Of a stretch of DNA of 64,000 bases, positions 42,870-52,435 are shown one piece after another. Where the stretch lies: NCBI RefSeq assembly GCF_963675065.1, contig NZ_OY775906.1:288001-352000 (forward strand), in the 5' to 3' direction. Source of the stretch: an uncultured Draconibacterium sp. (GTDB lineage Bacteria; Bacteroidota; Bacteroidia; Bacteroidales; Prolixibacteraceae). The translations under genes were made by a program, and so were the position numbers. Position 1 is the first letter of the stretch, and every line of letters begins with the position of its first letter. Below the pieces are notes generated by a model. It did no database searches. It was not told the DNA's origin and saw only the letters and a list, made by a program, of their open reading frames with translations.

Positions 42870-45212
42870 ATGAAAAACAATTCGAAAACTAGAAACAAAA
42901 TCGCACTTACACTGCTGATGATTTTTGTAACTGTATTGTCGGTTTTAGCCGACGAAACGGTTACCATCAGCGGGTATGTGCGAAGTGCCGAAACGGGCGA
43001 AGGCCTCATCGGTTCAACCATTTATGTAGAAGAACTTAAAACCGGAACTGCAACCAATGCCTATGGTTTCTACTCGTTAACAATTCCTAAAGGAGATTAC
43101 ACCATTCGATATTCGTATATCGGTTATCGACAGAACAGATTTCCGCTTCATTTAACCGAGAGCAACAGTAAAGATGTTGAATTGCTGCCGTCATCGGCAG
43201 AAATGGAGGAGATAGTTGTTCGTAGTGAAGCCGAAGATAAAAACACCAGAACTGCAGAAATGGGTGTAACAAAATTATCGCCCAGGGAAACAAGAATGAT
43301 TCCGGTGATTTTGGGCGAACAGGATATTTTGAAAACTATTCAACTGCTGCCCGGCGTGAGTTCAGGTACTGAAGGAACTACAGGATTTTATGTTCGTGGT
43401 GGCGGCGTAGATCAAAACCTGATTATTCTTGATGAAGCACCGATTTATAGCGCTTCTCATTTAATGGGATTTTTCTCGGTATTTAATTCCGATGCCATTA
43501 AAGATATGAAACTGTACAAAGGCAACGCTCCCGCGGTTTATGGCGGCCGTTTATCATCCATTCTCGATATCCAGATGAACGAAGGCAACGCTAAAAAATT
43601 CAGTGCTTCGGGCGGGCTGGGACTTTTGGCTTCGCGCTTAACAATCGAGTCGCCAATTGTAAAAGATAAAGGCTCGTTTATTATTTCAGGGCGGCGAAGT
43701 TATGCCGATATGTTCCTGATTTTTTCGAACGATGAATCACAGAAGGAAACTGATCTCTATTTCTATGATTTTAATGCCAAAGCAAACTACAAAATAAACG
43801 ATAACAACCGGATTTATTTATCTGGATATTTGGGACGAGATGTATTTAACATCGATGATCTGTTCGCTTTGAAATGGGGAAATAAAACAGCAACTCTCCG
43901 CTGGAATCATATCTTCAACAATCAGTTATTTCTAAATAGCTCGCTGATTTACAGTAACTACGATTATGGATTCGGTTACAACTTTTCAGATAATATGATT
44001 TACATCAATTCGGGAATTCGCGATATAAACTGGAAAGAAGATTTACAATATTACATTAATGCCAACCACACACTGAAATTTGGTTTTAATACGATTTACC
44101 ACACCTACAGTCCGGGAGAAATAAATGCCGAAAATAATGACGTATTCAATTCGGTTATAATGGGGGAGAAGCAATCGTTTGAAGGAGCTGTTTACCTTTC
44201 GCACGACTGGAATATTTCCGATCATCTAAAGATGAATTACGGCTTACGTTACTCCGGCTATATGGCGGTTGGCCCCGACACCGTGTATACTTATAACGAG
44301 CAGGATGAAAGAGTAGAAAGTGAAGCTTTTGCAGACGGTGAAGTCATTCAGAAATATAAAGAGATCGAGCCCAGGATAACATTCAATGTCATTTTTAACC
44401 GAAAGAGCTCGCTTAAATTCTCGTACGCCAGAAATGCGCAGTATGTTCATCTGTTATCAAACTCTTCGGCATCGTTACCAACCGATGTTTGGATTCCAAG
44501 CAGCCGGAATGTGAAGCCCCAGGTTGCCGACCAAATTGCTGCCGGCTACTTCCGTAACTTTAAAAACAACATGTTCGAAACCTCGGTTGAGGTGTATTAC
44601 AAAGATCTTTACAACCAGATCGATTATCAAAACGGAGCTGAAATTCTGTTAAACCAGGATGTTGAATCTCAATTGGTTTTTGGAAAAGGAAGAGCTTATG
44701 GTCTTGAGCTTTTTGTGAAGAAAAGAACAGGCAAACTAACCGGTTGGGTAGGCTATACACTTTCAAAAACCGAGAAATCGATGGATGAAATTGAAAATGG
44801 TAGATGGTTTCCAGCCAAACAGGATCGTACGCATGATATTTCGGTCGTGGGGATGTACCAGTTAAATGAAAAATGGAATCTGTCGGCCAACTGGGTTTTT
44901 AATACCGGAAATGCAGTGACCTTCCCCAGTGGAAAATATTCGGTTGACCAATTTACGGTGCCGGTGTATACGTCGCGCAATGCTTACCGTATGCCCGATT
45001 ATCATCGTCTGGATTTGGGAGCCACTTACACACCGAAAAAGAAAAAACGTTTTGAATCGAGCTGGAGCTTTTCGCTTTACAACGCTTACGGAAGAAAAAA
45101 TGCTTTTTCCATCACTTTCCAGGAGAATGAGAATGATCCCACACGAACTGAAGCCGAGCGTTTAGCTCTGTTTCAAATGATTCCATCAGTAACCTACAAT
45201 TTTAAATTTTAA
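42870..45212 (+). CDS. TonB-dependent receptor with carboxypeptidase-regulatory-like domain
   Basis: 780 residues. Signal peptide (KIALTLLMIFVTVLSVLA), a CarboxypepD_reg-like domain at ~30-110 (VTISGYVRSAETGEGLIGST, YGFYSLTIPKGDYTIRYSYI), the plug at ~120-230 (QLLPGVSSGTEGTTGFYVRG, DQNLIILDEAPIYSASHLMG) and a barrel ending in TYNFKF. No SusD follows; instead a DUF4249 gene begins 4 bases later, the usual partner for this receptor subtype. TonB-energised import, substrate unknown (siderophore or peptide possible). Confidence 0.93.
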   Translation: MKNNSKTRNKIALTLLMIFVTVLSVLADETVTISGYVRSAETGEGLIGSTIYVEELKTGTATNAYGFYSLTIPKGDYTIRYSYIGYRQNRFPLHLTESNSKDVELLPSSAEMEEIVVRSEAEDKNTRTAEMGVTKLSPRETRMIPVILGEQDILKTIQLLPGVSSGTEGTTGFYVRGGGVDQNLIILDEAPIYSASHLMGFFSVFNSDAIKDMKLYKGNAPAVYGGRLSSILDIQMNEGNAKKFSASGGLGLLASRLTIESPIVKDKGSFIISGRRSYADMFLIFSNDESQKETDLYFYDFNAKANYKINDNNRIYLSGYLGRDVFNIDDLFALKWGNKTATLRWNHIFNNQLFLNSSLIYSNYDYGFGYNFSDNMIYINSGIRDINWKEDLQYYINANHTLKFGFNTIYHTYSPGEINAENNDVFNSVIMGEKQSFEGAVYLSHDWNISDHLKMNYGLRYSGYMAVGPDTVYTYNEQDERVESEAFADGEVIQKYKEIEPRITFNVIFNRKSSLKFSYARNAQYVHLLSNSSASLPTDVWIPSSRNVKPQVADQIAAGYFRNFKNNMFETSVEVYYKDLYNQIDYQNGAEILLNQDVESQLVFGKGRAYGLELFVKKRTGKLTGWVGYTLSKTEKSMDEIENGRWFPAKQDRTHDISVVGMYQLNEKWNLSANWVFNTGNAVTFPSGKYSVDQFTVPVYTSRNAYRMPDYHRLDLGATYTPKKKKRFESSWSFSLYNAYGRKNAFSITFQENENDPTRTEAERLALFQMIPSVTYNFKF

Positions 45213-45216
45213 TGCC

Positions 45217-46023
45217 ATGAGAACAATAAAAACATTCATATTATTATCGGCGCTTGCTGCCCTTTTCGCTTCTTGTCGTGATATAATCGACATTGAACTC
45301 GACTCTATCGATCCAAAACTGGTGATCGACGGAGCCGTTACCGACATAAACGACACGCTCGTTATTCAGCTAACAAAATCAGTCGATTATTTTGAACCAG
45401 GCATTTACCCGCCTGTTTCGGGGGCTGTTATCGCTGTTTCAGACAATTTGGGAAATACGTACCAACTCAATGAAACAAGTTCGGGTGTGTACACCGAATA
45501 CCTGCCCGGTACTGAAGGTAATGAATATTCATTATCAGTTGAGATTGAGGGAGAAACATATACGGCAGAAGTTGAAATGCCTTACAAAGTTTTAATTGAT
45601 TCATTATCTATTGAAACTACGCCCGATTATTTCGAGTTCTCTGGAGGTTATTTGGTGAATTGTCATTTACAAGATCCATCTGGAATTGAAAATTTCTACA
45701 GATTGAAAGTTTCAAAAATAAACAATCTCAAGGAACCGCAAGATGTCCTGGTGGTTTACGACGATGCTTATGTTGACGGTAACAATATCACATTGCGCTG
45801 GGACGAAGAACAGTTTTTCCCGCAAGATACTGTAGTGGTTGAGTTGCAAACACTCGCTGAATCAACTTATGAATACTACCGCACCCTGTCTGCACTTTTC
45901 GAAAGTGGGATGATCGGAAGCGCCAATCCGGCAAACCCAATTACCAATCTTTCGGGAGATGTGCTGGGCTACTTTGGCGCATTTACAGTTAGCCGCGATA
46001 CAATAATTATTTCAGAACAATAG
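45217..46023 (+). CDS. DUF4249-type lipoprotein
   Basis: 268 residues. Lipobox LAALFASC (Cys20). The mature start CRDIIDIELDSIDPKLVIDG and VTDINDTLVIQLTKSVDYFE are the conserved DUF4249 opening, and the rest is beta-sandwich sequence. Always associated with TonB receptors of the preceding type; thought to be surface accessory. It starts 4 bases after the receptor stop. Confidence 0.88.
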   Translation: MRTIKTFILLSALAALFASCRDIIDIELDSIDPKLVIDGAVTDINDTLVIQLTKSVDYFEPGIYPPVSGAVIAVSDNLGNTYQLNETSSGVYTEYLPGTEGNEYSLSVEIEGETYTAEVEMPYKVLIDSLSIETTPDYFEFSGGYLVNCHLQDPSGIENFYRLKVSKINNLKEPQDVLVVYDDAYVDGNNITLRWDEEQFFPQDTVVVELQTLAESTYEYYRTLSALFESGMIGSANPANPITNLSGDVLGYFGAFTVSRDTIIISEQ

Positions 46024-46035
46024 AAAAATAAAACC

Positions 46036-46746
46036 ATGAAAATGATTCAGTCAATAAAATCCAATGCACATGCTGCAGGTATTTTGTACTTGCTTATTAT
46101 TATCACAGGATTGTTTAGCGAACTATGTGTGCGTTCCGGTATCATCGTTTCAGGCGATGCTCTGGCATCAGCTAAAAACATTACTGAACATTCTTTTCTA
46201 TTCCGAATCGGTTTCATTAGCGACCTGATAATGGTAATGTGCGATGTTGCTGTGGCGCTGCTTTTTTACCTCGTATTGAAACCGGTAAACCGTGGACTTG
46301 CGCTTTTGGCAGCATTTTTCAGATTGGCACAAGCAACCGTAATCGGTTTAAACCTGCTCAATTATTACATGCCACTGCTGATTCTCGGAGACAGTGAAGT
46401 AATGACAGGTTTTTCAGGCGAACAGTTGAATTCACTCGTTTTACTTTTTCTGAATGCGCATGCGTATGGATACCTCATTAGTGGAGTATTTTTTGGCGTA
46501 AGTTGTGTAATTCTCGGGCATCTGATTTATAAGGCTGTGTATTTCCCGAAGTGGTTGGGAGCTTTGGTGTTTGCCGCCGGAATAAGTTACCTGCTTGATG
46601 CTGTGGTTAACTTCTTATTCCCTGAATTGGCCTCGTTAAGTGAATTTCTCGTAATGACAGTTGCTGTTGTCGCAGAACTTTCACTTTGTCTCTTCTTGTT
46701 AATAAAAGGTGTTAGAACCGGCGCATTAACTTTCCCATCATCCTGA
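46036..46746 (+). CDS. DUF4386-type membrane protein
   Basis: 236 residues with six TM segments (AAGILYLLIIITGLFSELCV, FISDLIMVMCDVAVALLFYL, GLALLAAFFRLAQATVIGLN, and so on). The FSELCVRSGIIVSGDALASA and FRLAQATVIGLNLLNYYMPL motifs are those of DUF4386. Function unknown. It lies 12 bases after DUF4249, so it is in the receptor operon. Confidence 0.83.
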   Translation: MKMIQSIKSNAHAAGILYLLIIITGLFSELCVRSGIIVSGDALASAKNITEHSFLFRIGFISDLIMVMCDVAVALLFYLVLKPVNRGLALLAAFFRLAQATVIGLNLLNYYMPLLILGDSEVMTGFSGEQLNSLVLLFLNAHAYGYLISGVFFGVSCVILGHLIYKAVYFPKWLGALVFAAGISYLLDAVVNFLFPELASLSEFLVMTVAVVAELSLCLFLLIKGVRTGALTFPSS

Positions 46747-46767
46747 AACAATAAAAATAGAGCAATC

Positions 46768-47412
46768 ATGAGAATATCATTCAAATATATCCTGCAGAAT
46801 GCGCTGATTATTTTCGCAATTCTGCACTCAATTTCTGTTTTGGCCGGTGGTGAATCTCAGTTACGGTTTAGCCCGGAGAATTTTGTGGGCAATCGCTCCA
46901 ACAACTATCAGCATATCGTTGGAGTGAAAATTTCGGGAAAACTACGATTTTCGAATTTTGCCTATCTCGACAGCGACTATAGTACCAAGGAGAATTTGTA
47001 CAACATTCGTAATACAATTTCATATGATTTGGTGAAAAGTTGGTCGTCAAACCTGGCTTTCGGGTTAAAAAATCCAGGATTATATACCACGGCTTCACTT
47101 CAGCATGGGAAGAAATATAATGCCTTTTCGTACCTCCTGCGAACAGGTGCAACTTATCAAAAAAGCTGGACGTCAGAAAGTTTTGCTACGGTGTTATACG
47201 CTCCCGAAATCAGCAATAATATAACGGCTTTTCTCAAAGCGTCATTCTCTTTCAGTGCTAATTCAAAAGGTATTACACGCGGTATACAACAACTCAGGCT
47301 AGGTATTAAAAATAAGCAGCTTGTTTACGGATGGGCAAGCAATTTCGACCAGTTTAACTACAACCAAAGGGCACTAACCAATCACGGACTTTTTTTACGA
47401 ATAAGTTATTAA
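46768..47412 (+). CDS. Outer-membrane beta-barrel-like protein of unknown family
   Basis: 214 residues. Signal peptide ending in ...HSISVLAGG. The mature part consists of alternating-polarity strands (QHIVGVKISGKLRFSNFAYL, SNLAFGLKNPGLYTTASLQH, AFSYLLRTGATYQKSW, FLKASFSFSANSKG) and ends in LFLRISY with a terminal aromatic, as outer-membrane barrels do. Length suggests 8-10 strands. I recognise no family. Between DUF4386 and a DMT transporter, 21 and 11 bases apart. Confidence 0.6.
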   Translation: MRISFKYILQNALIIFAILHSISVLAGGESQLRFSPENFVGNRSNNYQHIVGVKISGKLRFSNFAYLDSDYSTKENLYNIRNTISYDLVKSWSSNLAFGLKNPGLYTTASLQHGKKYNAFSYLLRTGATYQKSWTSESFATVLYAPEISNNITAFLKASFSFSANSKGITRGIQQLRLGIKNKQLVYGWASNFDQFNYNQRALTNHGLFLRISY

Positions 47413-47423
47413 AAAGATTAATC

Positions 47424-48386
47424 ATGAAAACAATAAATAATTTTAAAAATCAGAAGGTTTTGGCGAATGTGGGATTGGGAATTGTTACAATAATAGTTGG
47501 GCTATCCTTTATTTTTGTAAAAATCGGATTGCGCGAAGCAGATGCTTATGATTTGCTGGCTCACCGTTTTACAATTGCTTTTATACTAATTCTGATACTC
47601 GCTATTTTCGGGAAAATTAAGATGCCAAAAATAAGTGCAAAAGATTGGCTATCCATTTTATTTGTGTCGCTTTTTTACCCCATTTTATTTTTTGGTTTTC
47701 AGACCATAGGAATGGAAACATCCACCGCGTCGCAGGCCGGAATTATATTTGCGTTATCGCCAACATTTACAATTATTGCCGGGGCACTCTTTTTAAAAGA
47801 GAAAACTACACTATTACAAAAGGCAGGGGTTGCTCTATCGTTTCTTGGCCTGATATATATCTTTTTGTACAAAGGTGGTTTGGAAACTCAAAGCTGGCTG
47901 GGGAACTTATTTCTTGTACTTTCTGTGCTTTGCACGGTTGGCTATTATATGATTGGCAAGAAACTTATGCAACGATACGAATCTTCAAGCCTCACAGCCA
48001 TAATGATTTCTATTGCCTTTATTGTATTCAATACAGTGGGAATTACAAGACATCTCAATAACGGAGATTTAAACGCTTATTTTGAACCTCTTTCTGAACC
48101 GTCATTCCTGCTTTCGGTATTGTATCTGGGAACGTTGTCTTCGGTTGTCACATCGTTTCTTACAAATTATGCATTGGCATTTGTGCCTACAAGCGCTGTA
48201 AGCATTTACAACAATCTTAATCCTGTAATTGCAATTATTGGTGGTGTTATTTTCCTGAGTGAACACTTGTATATGCATCAGCTTATTGGCGGTTTAGGAG
48301 TTATTTCTGGTGTTGCGATGGTACTATTTTTTAAAAACAGAATGATATCGCTTCAATTGGCATCCAATCGGAAGAATCCTCAATAA
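47424..48386 (+). CDS. EamA/DMT-superfamily transporter
   Basis: 320 residues, ten predicted TM segments in two EamA repeats: GIVTIIVGLSFIFVKIGLRE with ADAYDLLAHRFTIAFILILI in the first, LFLVLSVLCTVGYYMIGKKL with VTSFLTNYALAFVPTSAVSI in the second. Inner-membrane exporter of amino acids or metabolites, substrate not predictable. Last gene of the receptor operon. Confidence 0.88.
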   Translation: MKTINNFKNQKVLANVGLGIVTIIVGLSFIFVKIGLREADAYDLLAHRFTIAFILILILAIFGKIKMPKISAKDWLSILFVSLFYPILFFGFQTIGMETSTASQAGIIFALSPTFTIIAGALFLKEKTTLLQKAGVALSFLGLIYIFLYKGGLETQSWLGNLFLVLSVLCTVGYYMIGKKLMQRYESSSLTAIMISIAFIVFNTVGITRHLNNGDLNAYFEPLSEPSFLLSVLYLGTLSSVVTSFLTNYALAFVPTSAVSIYNNLNPVIAIIGGVIFLSEHLYMHQLIGGLGVISGVAMVLFFKNRMISLQLASNRKNPQ

Positions 48387-48436
48387 ACTTATTCAAACTT
48401 CACGAAATCTGAATGAAATCAAAATAAGTAAAAGTC

Positions 48437-48799
48437 ATGAATATAAAAGCTATGTTTTACGGAGTGCTGTTTTTTCTATTTGCCATAAACAGCAGGGCAG
48501 GCATAAACGATACAATTGCATTTGAGCATGTTAACGTCATTCCCATGACGCACAGGATTGTCTTAGAAAACCATCGCGTAATTATAGCAAATGGAAAAAT
48601 TCTGTCTGTAGAACCACAAGACTTACAATCTCTATACATAGCAACAAAAACAATTGATTGCTCAGGAAAATACATGATACCAGGTTTAAGCGAAATGCAC
48701 TACCATTGGAGAAATGCACAAGGTGTAATGTCAAAAGGACAGTGGCTAAATCGTGAAAAACTGGATCTTTTATTTAAAAAAGTTGAACTATCAAGATAA
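48437..48799 (+). pseudogene. Truncated amidohydrolase gene (N-terminal fragment)
   Basis: 120 codons. Signal peptide, then the entry strand of amidohydrolases (FEHVNVIPMTHRIVLENHRV, GKILSVEPQDL) and CSGKYMIPGLSEMHYHW, where HYH is the HxH metal motif. The family has ~400 residues; everything after the first metal motif is missing and replaced by ~25 unrelated codons. Inactive as it stands. Confidence 0.75.
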
Positions 48800-48814
48800 A
48801 ATGAAAACACAAAA

Positions 48815-49900
48815 ATGAATACAATGATCAGCAAATTCATCACAATTGCAATTTTATTAGTGGTAACCTTACCAAGTTGTTTTGAACCAACACTGGAATC
48901 AGAGATCGATAATATTTTATCAATGAAATATACCTCTAAAGAACCGGGAGCGGTTTTTTTGGTGGCAAAGGCTGGAAAGCCGGTATATCGGAAAGCATTT
49001 GGAAAGGCTAATATCGAACTGGATGTTGATATGAATACGGAAAACGTATTCCAGATCGGATCAATGACAAAACAATTTACTGCAGTGGCAATAATGATGC
49101 TAGTAGAGGAGGGGAAACTTTCAGTTGTCGATGAAATCACAAAGTTTATCCCCGAATTTCCGACACATGATAAAACCATAACGATTCATCATTTGCTGAC
49201 ACATACTTCCGGAATTAAAGATTATACAAGTATGAAATCAATAGGGAGCATTGCCGAGAAGGATTTAAGCCCCTCGGAGCTAATTGACTTTTTCAAAAAT
49301 GAGCCAATGGATTTCGCCCCGGGAGAAGAATTTCAGTACAATAACTCAGGTTACATAATTCTCGGTTATATTATTGAATTGATCTCAGGAATGAGGTATG
49401 AAGATTTTGTGGAAGAGAATATCTTTCAAAAAGTAGGGATGAAAAATTCACGCTATGCAAACGCTCGGGAAGTTATCGAAAACAGGGCTTACGGTTATCA
49501 GCAAAACAAAAATGAATTGATGAATAAAATGCATATAAGCTTTAATGTTGTTTATTCTGCGGGTGCACTGATGTCAACTGTTGATGACTTGCTGAAGTGG
49601 CAAAATGCAATTAACAACAACCTTTTGGTGAATGAAGACACCAAGAATCAACTGTTTACCAATTGGACATTAAATAATGGGAAAGAAATCGATTACGGAT
49701 ATGGTTGGCATTTGAAAGAAATACGCAACACGCTGAGCCGCGAACATGGTGGTAATATCTTTGGTTTCAAATCGATGGCTGTTTACGTCCTTGAATCAGA
49801 CATTTATGTAGTTGGTCTAACCAATTGCGATTTTAATTCCCCAACACAGCTAACAAGAGATATTGTGTCATTGACAATGCAATTTTTCAACAAAAATTAA
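48815..49900 (+). CDS. Serine hydrolase, class C beta-lactamase fold (lipoprotein)
   Basis: 361 residues. Lipobox-like VTLPSC (Cys22) after a hydrophobic stretch. Catalytic SMTKQF (SxxK, near 88), YNNSGY (YxN, near 177) and SREHGGNIFG (HGG, near 309). Third intact paralogue of this fold in segment II, here as a lipoprotein. Possible starts at 48815 and 48824 (MISKF). Periplasmic hydrolase of unknown substrate. Confidence 0.88.
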   Translation: MNTMISKFITIAILLVVTLPSCFEPTLESEIDNILSMKYTSKEPGAVFLVAKAGKPVYRKAFGKANIELDVDMNTENVFQIGSMTKQFTAVAIMMLVEEGKLSVVDEITKFIPEFPTHDKTITIHHLLTHTSGIKDYTSMKSIGSIAEKDLSPSELIDFFKNEPMDFAPGEEFQYNNSGYIILGYIIELISGMRYEDFVEENIFQKVGMKNSRYANAREVIENRAYGYQQNKNELMNKMHISFNVVYSAGALMSTVDDLLKWQNAINNNLLVNEDTKNQLFTNWTLNNGKEIDYGYGWHLKEIRNTLSREHGGNIFGFKSMAVYVLESDIYVVGLTNCDFNSPTQLTRDIVSLTMQFFNKN

Positions 49901-49913
49901 ACGATTATTAGTT

Positions 49914-50066
49914 ATGATAATGAAAAAAGAACAGATTTGGGATTCAGTATTTGATGCCATTGTAATGAATGATTTGTACGAAATAAACGATGAAAATGTG
50001 GAAGATGTAGTGGATACTATTACAGAATGGTTGTATTCTGATTTATTTGAAGTAGACAAAAGATAG
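49914..50066 (+). CDS. Small acidic protein, 50 residues
   Basis: ATG 49914 to TAG 50066: MIMKKEQIWDSVFDAIVMND then LYEINDENVEDVVDTITEWL and YSDLFEVDKR. Helical, strongly acidic, no signal and no known family. 13 bases after the serine hydrolase. Amino-acid make-up looks like a real small protein, but no homologue is known to me. Confidence 0.4.
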   Translation: MIMKKEQIWDSVFDAIVMNDLYEINDENVEDVVDTITEWLYSDLFEVDKR

Positions 50067-50800
50067 AAAAGGCAATTCTTAAAAGACCTACCGCTCACCC
50101 TGTCAATGCTATAAATTCTCCTTTCCTTTCTAAATCCAAAGATTTTTGATAATATACAAATAACTCCTCACTTGAAGATTGCCTCAAATTTCTCATGGAG
50201 TACGTTCTTTGTGCATTGCTAGTAAAAACCGACAACAACAAAATTATGCCGATGATTACATACTTTATGATATCTGTTAATTTTGCATTTATTAAGTAAG
50301 TTACAAAATAACCACCTAAAAGACAATGTCATAGCAATCATGAACCAAGATTGCCAGATTTTTATTTTGATTTAAAATGGTACATTTTAATCATTTCCAT
50401 TTGCTTTGTCTGCATTGCAAATAGTAGGAACTTTATGTTTTCGCATATTATCAACTGTCATAGCTGAATATTCAGGAATCGTTTCATGAAATCCACTAAC
50501 TCTGCTTGTTCTATTACTGCTGCTTTGAAGGATTATTCTGTTACACTGGATTTAGAAAAGGAGTAGGTCTGATCTGCTGCTGGATTTCCAAATAACTCAA
50601 TTATTGCTCTGCTATCCAGGAATTTGACGCTTGTAAATAATTCTTCTCTTTTGTTTTATTGAAAAAAAGGCGCGAATGTGGATATTCAGATATTCATTAT
50701 ACTATGCGAGTATGTAAGCACTCACGCGGAAAATGGATAAAATTTATAGTGTGGGGCGTAATTATGAAGTTGTTTCTGGTCTTACTAGTAAGCGATAAAT
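50067..50800. other. Gene-free right end of segment II
   Basis: About 730 bases, no intact gene on either strand. On the minus strand around 50410-50540 a frame reads SGFHETIPEYSAMTVDNMRK and then HKVPTICNADKANGND with a stop, possibly the tail of a decayed gene. The rest shows only short frames. Confidence 0.5.
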
Positions 50801-50891
50801 AAAAAAGGAGCTAAACTTTCGTTTAACTCCTTGATTTTCAATGGTCGGGATACCAGGATTCGAACCTGGGACCCCCTGCTCCCAAAGCAGG
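50801..50891 (-). repeat. tRNA-Pro(UGG) 3'-half fragment, copy 3 (att site) with terminator hairpin
   Basis: Bases 50845-50886 equal copy 2 over all 42 bases and the match to a tRNA continues to 50891: on the minus strand CCTGC, loop TTTGGGA, GCAGG form a full anticodon arm with anticodon TGG (Pro). The D-arm and acceptor 5' strand are missing. Terminator: AAGGAG (50805-50810) with TAAAC, against GTTTA and CTCCTT (50821-50832), followed in minus direction by TTTTTTATTTA. An integrase follows directly on the right. Confidence 0.88.
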
Positions 50892-50990
50892 GTGAATACT
50901 GGTTTTATATGAATTGATATGATGTTAATGTGTCAGTTTTTCAGTGTTTTACGATTTTCGCAATTTCATATTCTTACAGAAAAAACCGAT

Positions 50991-51015
50991 ATTTACTTGC
51001 AAATAACTTGCAAAT
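50991..51015 (+). repeat. Direct repeat ACTTGCAAAT upstream of integrase
   Basis: ACTTGCAAAT occurs twice in tandem (from ~50995 and 51006), between the att copy and the integrase start. TTGCAAATA also occurs at 8522 beside att copy 1. Possible arm-type integrase sites. Confidence 0.4.
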
Positions 51016-51025
51016 TTTTTCACAT

Positions 51026-52255
51026 ATGGGATTAACGGTAAAACTCCTTCTGGACAAGCGAAGACAGCGCAAAGACAAAAGCTACCCTCTGGTTATGCGC
51101 GTTGTGATTAACTCTAAAAGTGTGCAAATTCCTTCCGGCTATACCTTGCCGGAAAATGACTGGGATAATAAAAACCAGAAAATCAAATCGTCATGTAACC
51201 AGTTTGACAATTTAACACGGGTCAACAACCTTTTATCCAAGAAGAAATCCAAGGCGTTTGATGTGCTTACGAAACTGGATGAAGAAGGGGAGTTGGACTT
51301 CATGCCTATGAGCGAGGTCAAGGCCGCTATCCTTGGGGAAAAAGCCAAAGGGAAATCCTCCGTGTTTGATTTTATCAATCAGCTTACCGAAGAAATGACA
51401 ACAGCAGGAAAACAGGGGAACGCCCGTGTTTATAAAATGCTGTCAAATCGACTGGAAGCGTTGACGGGTGGTAAGGCAATCAAATTCGACAACATAAATT
51501 ACGCGTTCTTGCAACGCTTTGAGAATGCCCATTTTGCCAATGGCGGCACCAAAGGCGGCTTGAGTGTTTATATGCGAACGCTACGGGCGATATACAACAA
51601 GGCCATAAAAATGGGTGTTGCCAACCAATCCCGTTATCCCTTTAAGGATTACAAAATAAAGAACGGTACGCCTGAACGTAAATCTCTAAGCGAGGAAGAG
51701 TTTCAAAAGCTATTAGAGGCAGACCTAAAGCCGAACTCGCCTTTGGAGCGATCCCGAGAGTATTTTCTGGCCTCATTCTATCTGCGTGGTATGAACTGGA
51801 TGGATATGGCTTTGCTCCGTCTTGGTGATATTGAAGGCGATTTAGAGCGCATCCGCTATACCAGACAGAAAACGGGGAAGGGGTTTAATGTGAAAATCAA
51901 TGCACGACTAAAACCGATACTGGAAAGATTTATTGACGGGCGCACGGATAAAGAAGAGTTTGTATTCCCTATACTGAATTTGTCCTACTCGCCCGAACAC
52001 TATCCCACGGCGATTTTGAACAAGCGCAAGAAACTCAATGGCTATCTAAAAACCATTGCAAAAAATATCGGAATTTCTCCATTTACGATATACACGGCAC
52101 GGCATACCTATGCGACCATGGGCAAACGCAAAGGCGTACCCACTGCCATCATTCAGGAAAGCCTGGGGCATACGACCGAAGCCGTCACCCAGAACTATCT
52201 GGATTCTTTCGGCAATGACATTATCGACAAATACGATGACTTGATTATGGATTGA
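51026..52255 (+). CDS. Tyrosine recombinase/integrase, Arm-DNA-binding type
   Basis: 409 residues from ATG 51026 (MGLTVKLLLDKRRQRKDKSY); the upstream in-frame extension overlaps the att region and is rejected. Arm-DNA-binding domain (~1-90), SAM-like core-binding domain (~105-210) and catalytic domain (~220-400) with Arg in FYLRGMNWMDMALLRL, the TARHTYATMG box, LGHTTEAVTQ and Tyr in QNYLDSF. Intact, unlike the homologue at 13073 (they share motifs such as SVYMRTLRAIYNKAIK). Expected to recombine at the tRNA-Pro site beside it. Confidence 0.93.
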   Translation: MGLTVKLLLDKRRQRKDKSYPLVMRVVINSKSVQIPSGYTLPENDWDNKNQKIKSSCNQFDNLTRVNNLLSKKKSKAFDVLTKLDEEGELDFMPMSEVKAAILGEKAKGKSSVFDFINQLTEEMTTAGKQGNARVYKMLSNRLEALTGGKAIKFDNINYAFLQRFENAHFANGGTKGGLSVYMRTLRAIYNKAIKMGVANQSRYPFKDYKIKNGTPERKSLSEEEFQKLLEADLKPNSPLERSREYFLASFYLRGMNWMDMALLRLGDIEGDLERIRYTRQKTGKGFNVKINARLKPILERFIDGRTDKEEFVFPILNLSYSPEHYPTAILNKRKKLNGYLKTIAKNIGISPFTIYTARHTYATMGKRKGVPTAIIQESLGHTTEAVTQNYLDSFGNDIIDKYDDLIMD

Positions 52256-52435
52256 ATTTAACAGGGAAGAGCGGCTAATGCTGCTCTTTTATTTTGGGAT
52301 TGTTTCAACTGTGGCTTGTTTTTATCAACTTATGTTTTATAATTCCATGTAAAGTAGTATTTTTATTTAATATATATCATCGACTAACTATACCTGAAAA
52401 AGGTTTTTACACTCCAGATTATCAGAATCGAAGCT

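Noticed and set aside
26141..49900. Serine hydrolases as antibiotic-resistance beta-lactamases
   Set aside because: SxxK and YxN motifs are shared with esterases and D-aminopeptidases; Bacteroidota hold many such paralogues and nothing here favours a resistance role.
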